The notes beneath the pieces were generated by a model. The model was given only the letters and a program-made list of their open reading frames with translations. It made no database searches and was not told where the DNA came from. DNA of 64,000 nucleotides from Hirundichthys speculiger (taxonomy: Eukaryota > Chordata > Actinopteri > Beloniformes > Exocoetidae): the NCBI GenBank assembly GCA_018398805.1, contig JAGFBZ010000261.1, forward strand, positions 1,736,001-1,800,000. Direction: 5' to 3'. Below are positions 35,765 through 47,852 of this stretch, in pieces; position 1 is the first letter of the stretch, and each line of letters opens with the position of its first letter. A program made the position numbers and the translations under genes.

Positions 35765-37260
35765 GCTTTTGTTTTTTTTTTTGGTAATGTTATATTCCTG
35801 TGCTCCATGGTGCAACACCAGTGAGAATGTGGTTTCCCAGCTACAGAGGTTATGGTTGCATCTTTTAAAACAAAACATACGTACTTAAATTTTGATGTTA
35901 AAGAAAAAAACTGAAAAATAAGTAGCAACAAAGAGTTTAAAGTAACAGGTTTTACGTAGCTCCTTCTCTCAGGCATTGGCAGAGTTCCTTCAGTGAGTTG
36001 AGGATCAGAAGCCCTGGAGCTCATCCTGATCAAGTCTTCTGACCTTCCAAGGAAATGAACACCAAAGCAGCAGAGAAGCACCATTCTGCCATCCACTCCT
36101 CCTGCTGGCTTTGTGCAACATCTTAGCAATCCTTCTTTAAAGCAACGAGAAAACAGTGCATCAAGCACTAAATATAAGAAAGCGTTTTTGACAAACCAAG
36201 CCTCCTTCCCTCTCTACTTCTTTTTCTTTTCATGAATCTAAATGTGATGAGTGTACCTGCTGCCAAACTGATTTTTGTGAATTGACACAAAATGGAAACA
36301 AAATGGTGATTTTTTTTCCAATTTACTTTAATCTTTTTATTTATTTATTTATTTTCCCCATCAGATAGCGTACACACTTACACTCCTTAATATCAGAGAG
36401 GTGCGCTCGTATTGATGCGTTTAATCCAAGTTTGACAGATAATAGTTTTTATATTAAAGAGAAATATTTCAAGGGTTGAACAAACACATGTTTTCTTCAT
36501 GCTGCTGTTTAACATTTCAGTGAGCCTGGAAGGCACTTTCAAGCAGAGGGTTTGACGCGGCGAGGGTGTGATTGTTTAGTGTGGTGTTACGGCAGCTGTA
36601 GTCTATTTGATCATCTGAAAATGTTTGCAAATGGATGCAACCACAATTATAACACACCAAGCTTTAATTTAAGATGCAGAGCGCGTTATGTGTTTCTGCG
36701 TGAGCGAGAGGAGGAGAAGGGGAGCGTTTCTGTGTGTCATAGCTGCTGAGGGAAGCGTAGTGTCACCAATATAAGCTGGAAATACAAAGTGTGTCATTTG
36801 TAGGCCAACTCTCCTTGCAGCTCCAAAATAATGGGTGCACATGTTTGTGTGCACACATGTACAAGTGTGCGTATTTATGTGTGTGTGAGAGAGAGAGGGA
36901 TGGAGACAGCCAGTGTAAACTACCCATGAAATTAAGAGTTTTTTGTGTAAATGCAGCAGTTTGCTTCAGGGTTTGACAATACAAACTGTCCTTGAAATTA
37001 AGACATAGACCAAGAGACATTTCTAAGATTGTGTGTGTTTGTGTGTATGATCTTTGAGGAGTTTTTTAGTATTCCCACTGTCCTCTGAACACTGAGAGGG
37101 GAGGAGATTTGAAGAACACATTGACAGGTTTGTCAATACCGTCCTATGACTGTAATGAATTTCAGTCTTTTGTGGTGTGTGTGGTCCCACGGCACCAGAT
37201 AAGCTCTGATTCTAATACAGTTAACCAGGAGTAAGCGTGTGTCTTTGTGCCAGTATTTAA

Positions 37261-37290
<30 letters not shown>
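37261..37290 (+). repeat. Poly-G run, 30 bp
   Basis: Thirty consecutive G residues, bounded by TATTTAA and TACATG. Such a run can fold into quadruplexes and is a common site of assembly and length error. Confidence 0.95.
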
Positions 37291-37291
<1 letters not shown>

Positions 37292-39489
37292 ACATGTTTT
37301 TGAGCTGAAATATGTTGATGCTTCACAGTGTTTGCCAGTTGGCTGTGTCTAAAAATTATATAGTTTAAATCGAAATAGCTCACTCTAAAATCAGAGCTCT
37401 CCAACAGAGCTTGTTACTCAGAGGAATTTCTATTATACCTGTAGTCACTACTGATGCTTTCAGGGAACAGTTTACCCTCAAGTCTTTTTTTATTTTTGGA
37501 ATGATTAGTGTAATCTATTTGCAGGGATGCAATTTGTCACTCAAAGCTATGATTTCATTAGCGTAGAATTGCATTTTTTTTCAATGAATAAAATAAAAGG
37601 GCGTTTTCATCAGTCATTTTACATATCCAGACAGCGTTGGTCCTCTTCCTCACATGTTGCCTCACGTGTTTGTGCAGAGACCCAACAGTGGCTCCACTGT
37701 GGAGCTTTTACATTTCTTGCCGTCATTACAGTGCAGCCTCGCTCATCGTGAGCCTCATGGAGCTCGTCAAGGTTTTAATTGTGGCTCATGTGACAGCTAG
37801 TAGCTTTGTGAAAATGCAGGCGTTATGATTTATAAAGAGGCTCAAAGCAGCCGCATCATTTTAAACTATACGTAAAACGGCGAATTGTAAGTGCCATAGC
37901 TGTTCAGACCCCACACAAATTTAAAAGTCGACAGTTTTGGCCCAAAACCAGAATGGCCCTTGTGGTTTTGGGGTTCCAGTTGTAGGAGAACTAACTCTAC
38001 CCTCTGCTCCACAGCCACTCATCCAGCTGCTTCATATAATATTACTGAAAGGGTAGAAACCACCAATAACCTGGCAACGCTTTATCAGCATCACATAGTA
38101 AGCTGTTTTTGCCTGATATGCAGCAAAAGTAAAAACTGATTTCTACTCTGAGAAAGAAGAAAGGCAGATGGAGAGAATCAAAGCAGACTGCAACAACAAT
38201 TTAACACGATGAACCTGAAGAAAATGCATGCCTGTTCACTCAGGGTTGCTGCATCATGTATGATGTGGTAAATGGTTAATGGGCCACACTTGCAGCTCTT
38301 TTGTTCAATGTCAGTAAAGATCTTTACAGTCTGTTTCTCAGTCACTAGCTCACCTAAACACTCATATAGTGTTTCTTTTTCTGTACATAAGTAATGTAAA
38401 GGCCCATAGAATGTCAACATAAGAAAGTGCAGTATGAATGATGTGATTTGTGGCTTGTGTTGATGTGTTTGTCAGCAGTGATTCTATAATATAAAAACGA
38501 GTGAACATCACTATTATAATGTCTTATACACACCTGCAAGGGGGCAGTTAAGCAGGATGAAATTTGATTATTTACACAAGACTGTACTCAGATTTAATCA
38601 GTCTTTATGTCCCATTTAATATAATTAATTTAATATATATATCTTGACCCTTTCTATTTGTCTCTCTGTTTATCACAACTTCTTAATTTCCTTTCTCATT
38701 TATGTCACTCTGCTTGTTTCTTTGTTTTTGTTTTGTTTTTTATTTGATTTTATTCCAAGTGGTATTTTCCTAAAAACATCGGAAACATTGATGTTTTTAT
38801 ATGTCTTTCTCCAGAAAGATACCACAGCAGATCACTGCTCTGCATGTTGAAAGAGCTGTGGAATAAGTTTAGATTTGCTCCCAACAGCTTCCGGTTGAGT
38901 ACTGGGAAGTACATTTCTGCATGTTTGACTTTGAAGGGAACATTTTTCAGCAGATCTTTTACTTTTGAGTCTGTTAGTGAATTTTATAGGTAATTCTTTT
39001 TTTAAGGAATCTGTATACTTCCTCCACCACTTGAACGGCCAGCTGACTCTCTCACTTACGAATCCATGAACATGGATTCATAGCTCTTTGTGGACTCTTT
39101 TGCTTAGGTTTTAGTTCCTGCAGTTGAATAAAATGATGTATAAGGTCAGAAATCTGCAGCACCATATACACACATATATACACACAGAGAGGCTCACGAG
39201 CTGTTGTCAGTGATGGGTTTAGCGTGTATCTCCGTGCCTTGTCATCACATGCTTCGATTGAGCTCTAAATGTCAGTTGTCTCTCTCAGCTTCATGTACTT
39301 GATTCATCCTTGTTGTCTTCAGTCTGTATTTGAAGTGCCTGTGTGTGCTTTTGTGTGCTACATTGACGTGTGCTGGTGTGAAAGCGTTTGATTGACACAC
39401 TGCTGCTCTTCTCTCTCAGTCTGTGAAGTGCCTGCAAGCACAGAGATGCCCTCTGCATTGATTTTCTTTTTCATGCCATTTTATTATTG

Positions 39490-39944
39490 TCTCTTTTTTT
39501 ATTATTATTTGTCCACCACGACACCCCATCTTTTTCTCTTTTATCCTGTTTCTCTTATCTCCCCCCTCACTTATATTTTTATAAGTCCATCCCCCATGAT
39601 TCATTTTTATGTCTCACTGTGCCCATGCTGGTTATCTTGGCTCTTTTCAATTTTTCCTCCTTATTTCATCTCAACTTCTTAATTTTCTGTCTCATTTATG
39701 TCACTCTTCTTGGTTTCCAACTCCCCCCTCCTTATTCCTCCCCACACAGTTATCATTTCTTCTCTTTTTGTTGTTCTGTTTCATTTTATTTTTTCTCTTT
39801 CTAGCCATTTCTGATTTTTATCAACCTCTTTCTCTCTCCAGCAGGTCTGTGTACACCCTCCTGACCTCTTTCTGATGTTTCAAGTTGTAATGTTTCTCCA
39901 ATATTTTCCATATTGATTTTTTTTTTCCTTTTCTTTCTCTGCAG
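39490..39944 (+). other. Pyrimidine-rich tract ending in a splice-acceptor-like site
   Basis: A long C/T-rich plus strand ends in a T-run, then CCTTTTCTTTCTCTGCAG/CC at 39944. The local match to a 3' splice site is strong. After it, one frame reads LSGVYSVFTLD and stops. Another frame stays open for about 50 codons. No family matched, and similar pyrimidine tracts abound nearby, so a real terminal exon is only a possibility. Confidence 0.2.
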
Positions 39945-40327
39945 CCTCTCTGGAGTGTACTCCGTCTTCACCCTAGATTGATTCACCAGGAATGCCCATT
40001 CAAAGACGAACGCAGACACGCACGGTGCCTCTGCCAACATTCATGGAATCACAGTCCTGGACCAGTCCCATCACTTTGTCTCACACCTTTGGTCTCCGTC
40101 CCTTGACTTCCACGAAGACTGACCTGGAGAGGCACCACACCTACTTCCCGGCCACTCCTGAAAATCCTCTGCAAGTCCTGACTTGCTGTTTTCTCACAGA
40201 GTCCAAATGATTCCTTACCACTTCCTGATATCTGACCAGTAGTTTCCATTGTTGACATCTCATCTTCAGACATTTCTGACCCTTACAGTTGAACATCCAA
40301 TGGCCTCTCATGCTATAACTCCTTTAC

Positions 40328-40361
40328 TGTCCCCCTACACTTCCTGAAGTGTAGGGGGACA
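40328..40361. repeat. Perfect 34-bp palindrome
   Basis: TGTCCCCCTACACTTC and GAAGTGTAGGGGGACA are perfect 16-bp arms separated by CT. It stands alone in unique sequence, and no transposon ends or target duplications surround it. Confidence 0.9.
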
Positions 40362-42117
40362 CACATGAAGCCCATGCAGAATTCCATACTGGCTTAGTTA
40401 GTTTTCCTAAAAGCATTTTAACACAAAGGTGAATTTTGGCACAACTGCCTTGTGGTAGGCCAGTAATATTTAGTAATATGCTTTTAAGAATCTTAACTCA
40501 GAGCACCACACCTGCCTTTACTTTTACAGTAAAGAATGACACTGTATAATTCATACGGTCCTGTCACTCAAACATAGTTTCATGGTCTGTTGCAGCATGT
40601 TAGTCTCTCCATTGTGGTATTTTAATGTGTGGTTTCTGCTATGGTTACCCTGCATAGCTTGATTCTGAACCACACTGAGTACTTTCTACAGGGCAAAATC
40701 AAAGACCATTCACTGGACCACTACGAAACACATCCCCCTTTCATTTCCACTTCCTTATCCTCAGACCGTATTCGTGCAACCACAAGTGGGTGACACATTT
40801 TACACAACTGTGCGTGTGTTCATGCTGTTTCACTCTGTAATTCTGTGAATAGGCCCGGTACAAAGTGTTACACGCTGTCTGGTGAAGCAACTGTATCTCA
40901 CCTCACTTTTCATCCTCTCCATATTGTGTATTGCCTTCATAGGGTAGACGTAAGTCGGAGAACTTTATTTTGAAAACAGCTAATAAGTGGGGAAATGAAG
41001 ACTGAACCCAGCCTCGCATTAACTATGGTTAACCTGTCTAAAGGAAATACAGCAGAACTTGGGGAATAAAATGGGCTGAACTGTGAGAAGGAAATTCCTT
41101 TGGTGACCCTAATGCATGATGCTAGTAGAGAAAACATTGTGAGAGGGGGACTGTAAAGAAAAAAGGGCTCCATGAAGTAGATGTTTGGACTCGAAATTCC
41201 TCAACCTGAGGAAAGACAAAAAAGAAAAGACATTACAAATGATAGAGAGAGAAGTTTTTTATTCCTTTTCTCTTGTATTGCTTTGTCTGCTTTTCATCTC
41301 ATTGCTTTAAACAAGTTTTAGAAGAGTCATATTCAAGAAGTGTAAGATGTAAGCATAAGCAAATGTTGTCTATCCCTCATATCAGGAAATTACACCATAT
41401 GCTATTTATGTGTAATGATAAACTTAAACCTTCGCTGTAAATGTGAACAATGGCCAGTCACTGTTGATATTATAGACATTTAAACTGCACTTAAAAGCAC
41501 ATTTGTCTGTAATGAAACAAAACAACAGACAGTTGGACCCTTATCTTCACCACTCTATATCTGTAAGTGTACATACATTATGAGGCCTATAGCCAGTGTA
41601 ATGGCTGCAGGTCAGTGTTAGCAACTTGATTCCATGTCCTGGAGAGAGATTATCAAAAGCCCTAATCCACACTGATGGAGCATGAACTGTTGTCACAGTA
41701 ACAACATCCTCTCTTTCGCGGTCGGGAGCTGTCAATCAGGGGAGCATGAAGCAGCTGCGGCAGTTGGAGAAGAGGGAAAAAACATGGGTTTGTGTCAGTC
41801 CCTGAAAAGCGCTGCGTTTTAGCTGGATTGCATTTGAACACAGGTCCCACTGTGTCCAGCCATTCATTGTTTGTATTGGAGCCATGGCCTTGTGTGGCAA
41901 AGAGCTGCAAGCAGATTGAATTGTATTGATCAGTTCTTCAGGGCACATACAGTTGGCCCTCTGGGACTGCAAAATCCTCAGAGTAAGTGTGCGTGTGTGT
42001 GAGTATATGTCGGCAGTCACATAGAAATGGAGTTGTTTTTGGCTGAAACACAAGTGGTTATTTCATGGATGGTTGGAGATGCCTTGTCCATGTCTGTCAA
42101 GGCCAGAGGAGAGGGGA

Positions 42118-42131
42118 GGGGGGGGGGGGGG
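42118..42131 (+). repeat. Poly-G run, 14 bp
   Basis: A G run preceded by GAGGGGAG, giving a longer G-rich stretch. Confidence 0.9.
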
Positions 42132-44311
42132 CTTCCATTTAGTTTAGAGTTTCTGCACTTCTTGATTTCAAATTAGAAAATGTCTGAAACTTAACTGGAA
42201 GAACACAATTGCAGAGCAAACGTATGAACATTTTCAACATTTGACAAACATTGGTTTAAAGTGGCAATGACAAAGATTTCCATCTGAACAAACATCTATT
42301 CAGCCACTATCACAGAAACATTTACTGTGACACAAGGATTATTGTGGCTAGAACATATCCTTATAACTCAAGCATCCCAAACTCAGTGATTATGGCAATA
42401 TTTAGTGGGGGCTTTGATACTAGTTATGTAAATCAAACAATTTCTAGTCGTGCAGCCTCACTGGCATAACAAGAGCTGGCCGTTATAATGAAGTAGAAAC
42501 AGGAAAGCACCTGCGCTGGTCATTAAATATATGTCAGCCAAACAAGACAGACGTTGTTTTTGCATTTCTTTGACAGTACTTCAGTTTGAAATATTAGGAG
42601 GAAAAGAAAAGAAAAGAACAGCCACAGGAAGGAGACAGGAGCACAACTCCAACTTCACTAAGGTAATTCAATCCTTTCGCTGTGTCCTGCTCTTTGCAGA
42701 CTTGTATTGTGTGCAGGATGACATCAGGCAATGGTTGCACACAGAATGATAGAAAAAGGAAGTTATTTCCTGGATTCTTCAATAAAACAACAATGTTTCT
42801 GTTTTGCTGCCCCTGAGTTCTTGTGGCCTGAAATGGACTGCAATTATATACTGTATCCCATTTATCTATTATACATGCTGCACATTCATCAAGCAGTTAA
42901 AGACAGCTCTATTTGTGAGGCGTAGATGATCCAACCAGAAAGGGAGGGCAACGAGGACTATGCAAGTTGGAAGAAAATATGGAGCAAAACATCCAAAGAG
43001 AACTTTCTCAAAAAAAAAAAAAAAAAATAGAGCACAGCCACTGTAGCATAACAAGCACTGTGGTTGGTTTAACGATCTAACTGCGTGTGGCTGGAGAACT
43101 GGGGTAGATCAGCTGCTGTTTGATGAACTGATGAACCACAGGTGTGTAAGCTGATTGCAGCAGAGCCAAATGAGAAGAGGGCTGATGTTCAATCCCCACA
43201 AATCAAGCACATGCAGAAAGATTAGACAAGAGAGAACCAGAAGAGACATAGGGAGGGAGGAAAATATAAAAAATAAATAAATACAAAGGAAAAGGGAAGG
43301 AGAAAGGCTATGATAACTCCTTTTATTCTGTACGTTCTTCTATCATTCATATGCTCACACAGACCAGTGACACACTGGAGGTTCAATTTCTTGCCTATGT
43401 ACTGCATACTAATCTGGCAATAATTGTGAGTATGTAGTATTCCTCTGTAAAAACAATGCTACTACAAAGGAAGCTGTCAAGGGTGGTCAGAGCAGAATGT
43501 AGTTTGCGTGGTAAAAGGGTCAGTTGCACCCTGGGAATTTTCGCCAAAGCAGTCAACCATCTGGGTATTTCACACATGTACAACATTTTGGCTAAATCGG
43601 TAGACACCAGTGTAGAATGTGATTTAAAAAAATAAAAAGCCATTGACATCCAGTTTGGAAAAGCCAGGAATCCACCGGCCTCCAACTTTTCAAACAGTTG
43701 GCAACCCAGTCCATCTCATGAGCCACAGCCACCCCAGCCCCTGTATCAATCCACATTATTGACTGAAATCTATGAGCTGTCACTTTAACCTCATGTTGAC
43801 GTTTAAAAGGGGAATGTACATTTTTTTTAGTTATATCCTTGCAACCTTTATTGCCAGGTTGAAGGTTAAAGTAGGTATGGAACTGAAGCAAGGTGTAAGC
43901 TTAGCTCAGCATAAAGGTTGAAAACTGAGAAGCAACAACCATTAGATGATTAGATACGCAACTACCCTCAGTTTCTATTATATATATAAAAACAAGGTCA
44001 TCTACTGGGAAGTCAACTCAGTCTCACTCCAGCACATAGAGATTTTACCCAGCATTAGAAAACGTAGCAGTTTCACATCAAAGGATGTGTTGACAGTGGT
44101 CACTTTTTTATATTGATGACACTCATAGTTAGGTTTAGTTTTTATTTATGCATGGCTAAAAAGATAAATACATTAAAAAAAATCAATAATACCTGGTTGC
44201 AGTTTGCCATCGGTTCTCTGAAATGTTCTCTTGAACAAAATACTAGGCAACATAGTTCAATAGCTGTGAACAATTGTAGCAGATGTAGCAAATTCTGGAG
44301 TGAGGGAAGAA

Positions 44312-44429
44312 CTGATGACCTGTCCAGGGTGGACCCCTGCTTATCACCCGTAGTGAGCTGGGATAGGATTAAGCAGATATAGATAGTGGATGGATGGATG
44401 GATGGATGGATGGATGGATGAATGGATGG
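44312..44429 (+). mobile_element. L2/Maui-type LINE 3' tail with (GGAT)n end
   Basis: CTGATGACCTGTCCAGGGTG, GTGAGCTGGGATAGG, GATTAAGCAGATATAGATAG and about ten GGAT units match the tail of the copies at 7381 and 23805. An internal deletion removes the CTCCAGC...GACCCTG block. The terminal (GGAT)n is the usual LINE-end microsatellite. Confidence 0.75.
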
Positions 44430-45304
44430 CTGGGAAGATCCGTGTACCGTCTCCTCTGCAGCTCACTGCGGATGTGGAAGTCAAACCAATGGCATATAAT
44501 ATATTAGCTTTATGAGCTTTGGAAATGAAGATGAGTTTGCTGCTTTTTTACATATATTCCCCAATCAGAAAAATGCTAGCACAGTCTGGAAAATGCAAAG
44601 ACTAAATAAATAGTCGTTCTTACTCTTACTTAGATTTTTATTTACAGACAGTATAAATCCAAGACGTTTAAGGTTTTGTCTCATGAGCTTTATTTAATTT
44701 GTTAACTAACACTAATTTTTGCATTTGAGGCCTTCATCACACTCTAAAACAGATGGGACGAGGGCATTATATGGCAATTAAAAAGCAGAAAAACACTAAT
44801 GATGTTATTTCAAATAGATTACATGAACAGGTGATTATAGTAAGGATATGGTACAAAAAGCTGTATCCACAAACGGTTGGACCTTTGAAGAGACTTTTTT
44901 TAACTTTGTTTTTCAACAAATATATTAAAAAAGTAATTGATATGTTTTACAACGGTATTTCTCAAAGACTGACTGGAAGGGATTTGACTCTTTCTGCTTT
45001 TACAAGGTGTAATTCATTCAATAATTGTAAGAATCCGAAGGAATGTCAGTGCTTTAAGAGCAATGGCATAAACCCAAAATGAACACCTGTGATTTCTGGT
45101 CCCACTGCATCAGGATCTGTCATTTAAGCAATAGCTGACATGACACTTTGGCAGCATATTTCCTTGGGCAACGTTTGTTAAGTGCTACAATGCTTTCACA
45201 AAGCCCACCCAACATTCAGTTGTGCCAAAAAAAGGAAAATCCACACATGGTCAAGAAGCAATGTCAAAATCTATGACTTCACTGTGACCATCATACAGTT
45301 AAAA
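44430..45304. other. Unclassified sequence with one 109-residue open frame
   Basis: A plus-strand frame at 44753-45082 is Lys-rich and ends in a cysteine-containing stretch (CNSFNNCKNPKECQCF). I do not recognise a family, and no regulatory or splice features support it. It may be part of the degraded element that continues at 45470, but this is not shown. Confidence 0.3.
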
Positions 45305-45310
45305 AAAAAT

Positions 45311-45357
45311 GTGTGTGTGTGTGTTGGCGGGGGTTGGGGGTTGGGGGGGGGGGGGGG
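45311..45357 (+). repeat. (TG)n followed by a G-quadruplex-prone tract
   Basis: About seven TG units lead into GGCGGGGGTTGGGGGTT and then 15 consecutive G residues. Three or more G5 blocks with 2-base loops satisfy the usual quadruplex pattern on the plus strand. Confidence 0.85.
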
Positions 45358-45469
45358 CAGTATTTTGTTTTTTGTTTTTTTTAATGAGGCAGTGATGGCA
45401 CTCTCAGCAAAAATTAATTTACACTTTGGGGTGGCAGCATTAATGCACAAAGGTACATTAGAGCCACAT

Positions 45470-45640
45470 ACCAGGGACATCCATCCATTTTTCAACCAGG
45501 ACGATTCAAACTCATGTTCTGTACATAACAGAAGGACACGGCTGTGGAAGGAGAAGGTACACGAGCTGGACTGGCCTGCCTGCAGTTCTGACTGTCCCTA
45601 ATAAAAAAAAAAAATGTGTGGAGATTTTTCAAACAATGAA
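45470..45640 (+). pseudogene. Tc1/mariner transposase, catalytic-region remnant
   Basis: One frame reads HPFFNQDDSNSCSVHN, then KEKVHELDWPACSSDCP. This corresponds to the FQQDNxPxH region around the second catalytic Asp and the WPAQSPDLNP motif before the third acidic residue in Tc1/mariner transposases. After two stops the DNA AATGTGTGGAGATTTTTCAA reads NVWRFFK in another frame, like the ENVW...LK segment. The motif spacing is right, but frameshifts and stops make it non-functional. Upstream sequence may hold more of it, yet it is interrupted by the G-rich repeat. Confidence 0.55.
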
Positions 45641-47817
45641 GCGATGAAGAATCATGAGAAGGAACAGCATTACAGAGACATAATGGTTTTGCTTTCCCAA
45701 CTTTCTTTTCTTTTTTTTTTTTGCGGGCCTACAAAGTAGGTATAGATATATTATTAGTAAATTACATGACGTTGATGAAGCAAAACATGTAATATAATCA
45801 TTTGATAATGTCAGAAGTTCAATAAACATTAAAGTAAATGTAAGAATTTCTTTTTTTTTTTTTTTTTTTTGCATTTTCCACACTGCTGATTTTTTTTTTT
45901 TCTTTAACTTATTTGGAGTTTTAGTAATACATATCCCAGACTACAGTGTCATAACAAACTGCTTTATAAACAGGATATTGTTTCTTTTCTGATACTCTCC
46001 AAATGTGTTTTCACTAGATATATTAGGGAAAATGAGGGAAAAGATCTTCCTTTGAAGTATGAGGAAAACTTTTCCACAGTGTTTCTGGCTTTGGCATCCA
46101 GGTATAACCAGCCTGAGATGCGGCTTCTGTGCCAAGGTGTCCGGGGACTTGCCTGAACTGGCTGAGTCAACAGTCTCCTTGTACCTGTAAGACGTCTGGC
46201 ACGTACTCGTAGACTCTGACACGTAGTGTGCGATTACGCAAGAAAATGCCAGGACAAACCTCACAAAATGTTATTGCACAAGAGCTTTGACAGGCACTGG
46301 GCTGCATGTAAAATGCACACAAGAACAGACTTTGTGTGTTAATAACACATTCACAAGCACACAGACACTCAGAGATGCTGACATGTTTCATATTGATTAT
46401 GCATAAACTTGTGACATGTGACAAGCAGAAAAGGATTCAATGATTTCTTTTTCTACCGTTCTGAGTGCATGTTAAAGTTTTCTTTTTCTTTTTTCTTCTT
46501 GGTTTGTTTTTAAAGAGGCATGCAAAAATCTCTACTCCCCATTTATCTACATATAAGGTGCCTAATGATGGATATTTATGATGAAAGTGATATATTGATG
46601 AGTATATATATAATAAAGTCGTTATCGTAATGTACTCTGTCTTATGTTATTACTCTGTTATGACTTGGGGTTAACATACTGATATGTGAGCATTTATATC
46701 TCTGAAATGTGAACATTTATATCTACTGTAGTCATTTCTTGTTAATGTGCCCTTAAGGAGCATAGATAACGTTTGTTTGTGATTGGCTGGAAACCTCATA
46801 CATGCTTTTTGTATGTCAGGACAAGCTGTTTTGCATAATCACTTTAAAATGGCCCAAAACTATCTTCTCTATCAGCCTTTTGCACAAGGAGATACACACA
46901 CAGCCATGATTATCGGTGTTTATCCCTGGATGATTTTATTTTGTTATTTTCTCATGAATATTTGAAGAGTAAAATACAACTTCAGCTACTTATGTCACTT
47001 TTTTAAAGTTAAATATTCATTATTTTCAGACATGAAAATAAAGGACTCTTCTGGATGGCGTTACCATCCTAAAGATTGACATTGTGAAGCGTTTATTAGT
47101 GTTGTTAAATGTTAAGTATGATGAAAAACGACATTTCTAATGTCAAAGTTTTGGACTGTAATAAGTGATACAGTATTATGCAGAATTCTTAATCTTAGTT
47201 CTCAGTCCTAGTGTTTTATCAAAGTTTCAATATTTATTTTTTCAGTCTTTTTTGGTTTCAGTTTTGAATAAACTAATTGTATTACAGTACATTGGGCCTT
47301 TGAATAAAGCCAAATGGATACCCTACAAGTGCTATGTATGCTATATAGTATTTAAGCAGGGGCGTGTTGCCAGGGTGAGGTGAGGCGACGTAGGATTAGG
47401 TGGAGAACAGGCATGAGGGATGAAGAGAAAAAGAGAAATGACAGAAAATCGCTAACAGTCAGTCCCTTGCCTGCCTCTGTTGAGACCTGCAGAAAACACT
47501 CTCAGCACTCAGGTCTCTCTGTTTTTGCCTGGGAGAGATTGCTAAAGTTTTCTTGTCCTTGTGTGCATATGTGACATTTATCTCCACTGTTTTCACACTT
47601 TCCATTCTGCTGCTCTGATTCTATCCATCACTCTTTCTGTGCATGCCAGCATCTGAGAATGTATATGAAGCATGGACCTTCTTACTTATTTATTTTCTTG
47701 TCCCTCTCTCCCTGTTATCAACTTATTCCTTTACGGTTTTTCAGCTCTGACTATCTTTTTTTTTCAGCATACGCCTACATGGCTTTCTTTATGTCTCCTT
47801 TCTTAGTCATATACTGG

Positions 47818-47852
<35 letters not shown>

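Larger units (their letters stand above)
32377..39489. other. Mostly unique non-coding sequence with simple repeats
   Basis: No recognisable coding domain exists on either strand. Distinct items are (AAT)n at 34629, poly-T at 35733, a (TTTA)n tract near 36335-36355 and poly-G at 37261. A 9-bp inverted repeat, GAATCCATG/CATGGATTC, lies near 39059-39078. Confidence 0.6.
39945..44311. other. Mostly unique non-coding sequence
   Basis: Apart from the palindrome at 40328-40361 and a G14 run at 42118-42131, no repeats or domains were recognised. Confidence 0.6.

Noticed and set aside
35716..36168. A 150-residue minus-strand frame ending in poly-lysine
   Set aside because: The lysines come from the poly-T run, and the rest shows no family resemblance. 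A retroposed gene copy was considered but nothing identifies one.
40001..40210. A 72-residue frame with Thr/Pro-rich sequence downstream of the acceptor-like site
   Set aside because: The frame opens inside the candidate exon in a different phase and matches nothing. Only the acceptor-like site itself is kept as a weak candidate.
44753..45082. A 109-residue Lys-rich frame
   Set aside because: No family, splice sites or promoter signals support it. It may be incidental in AT-rich DNA.
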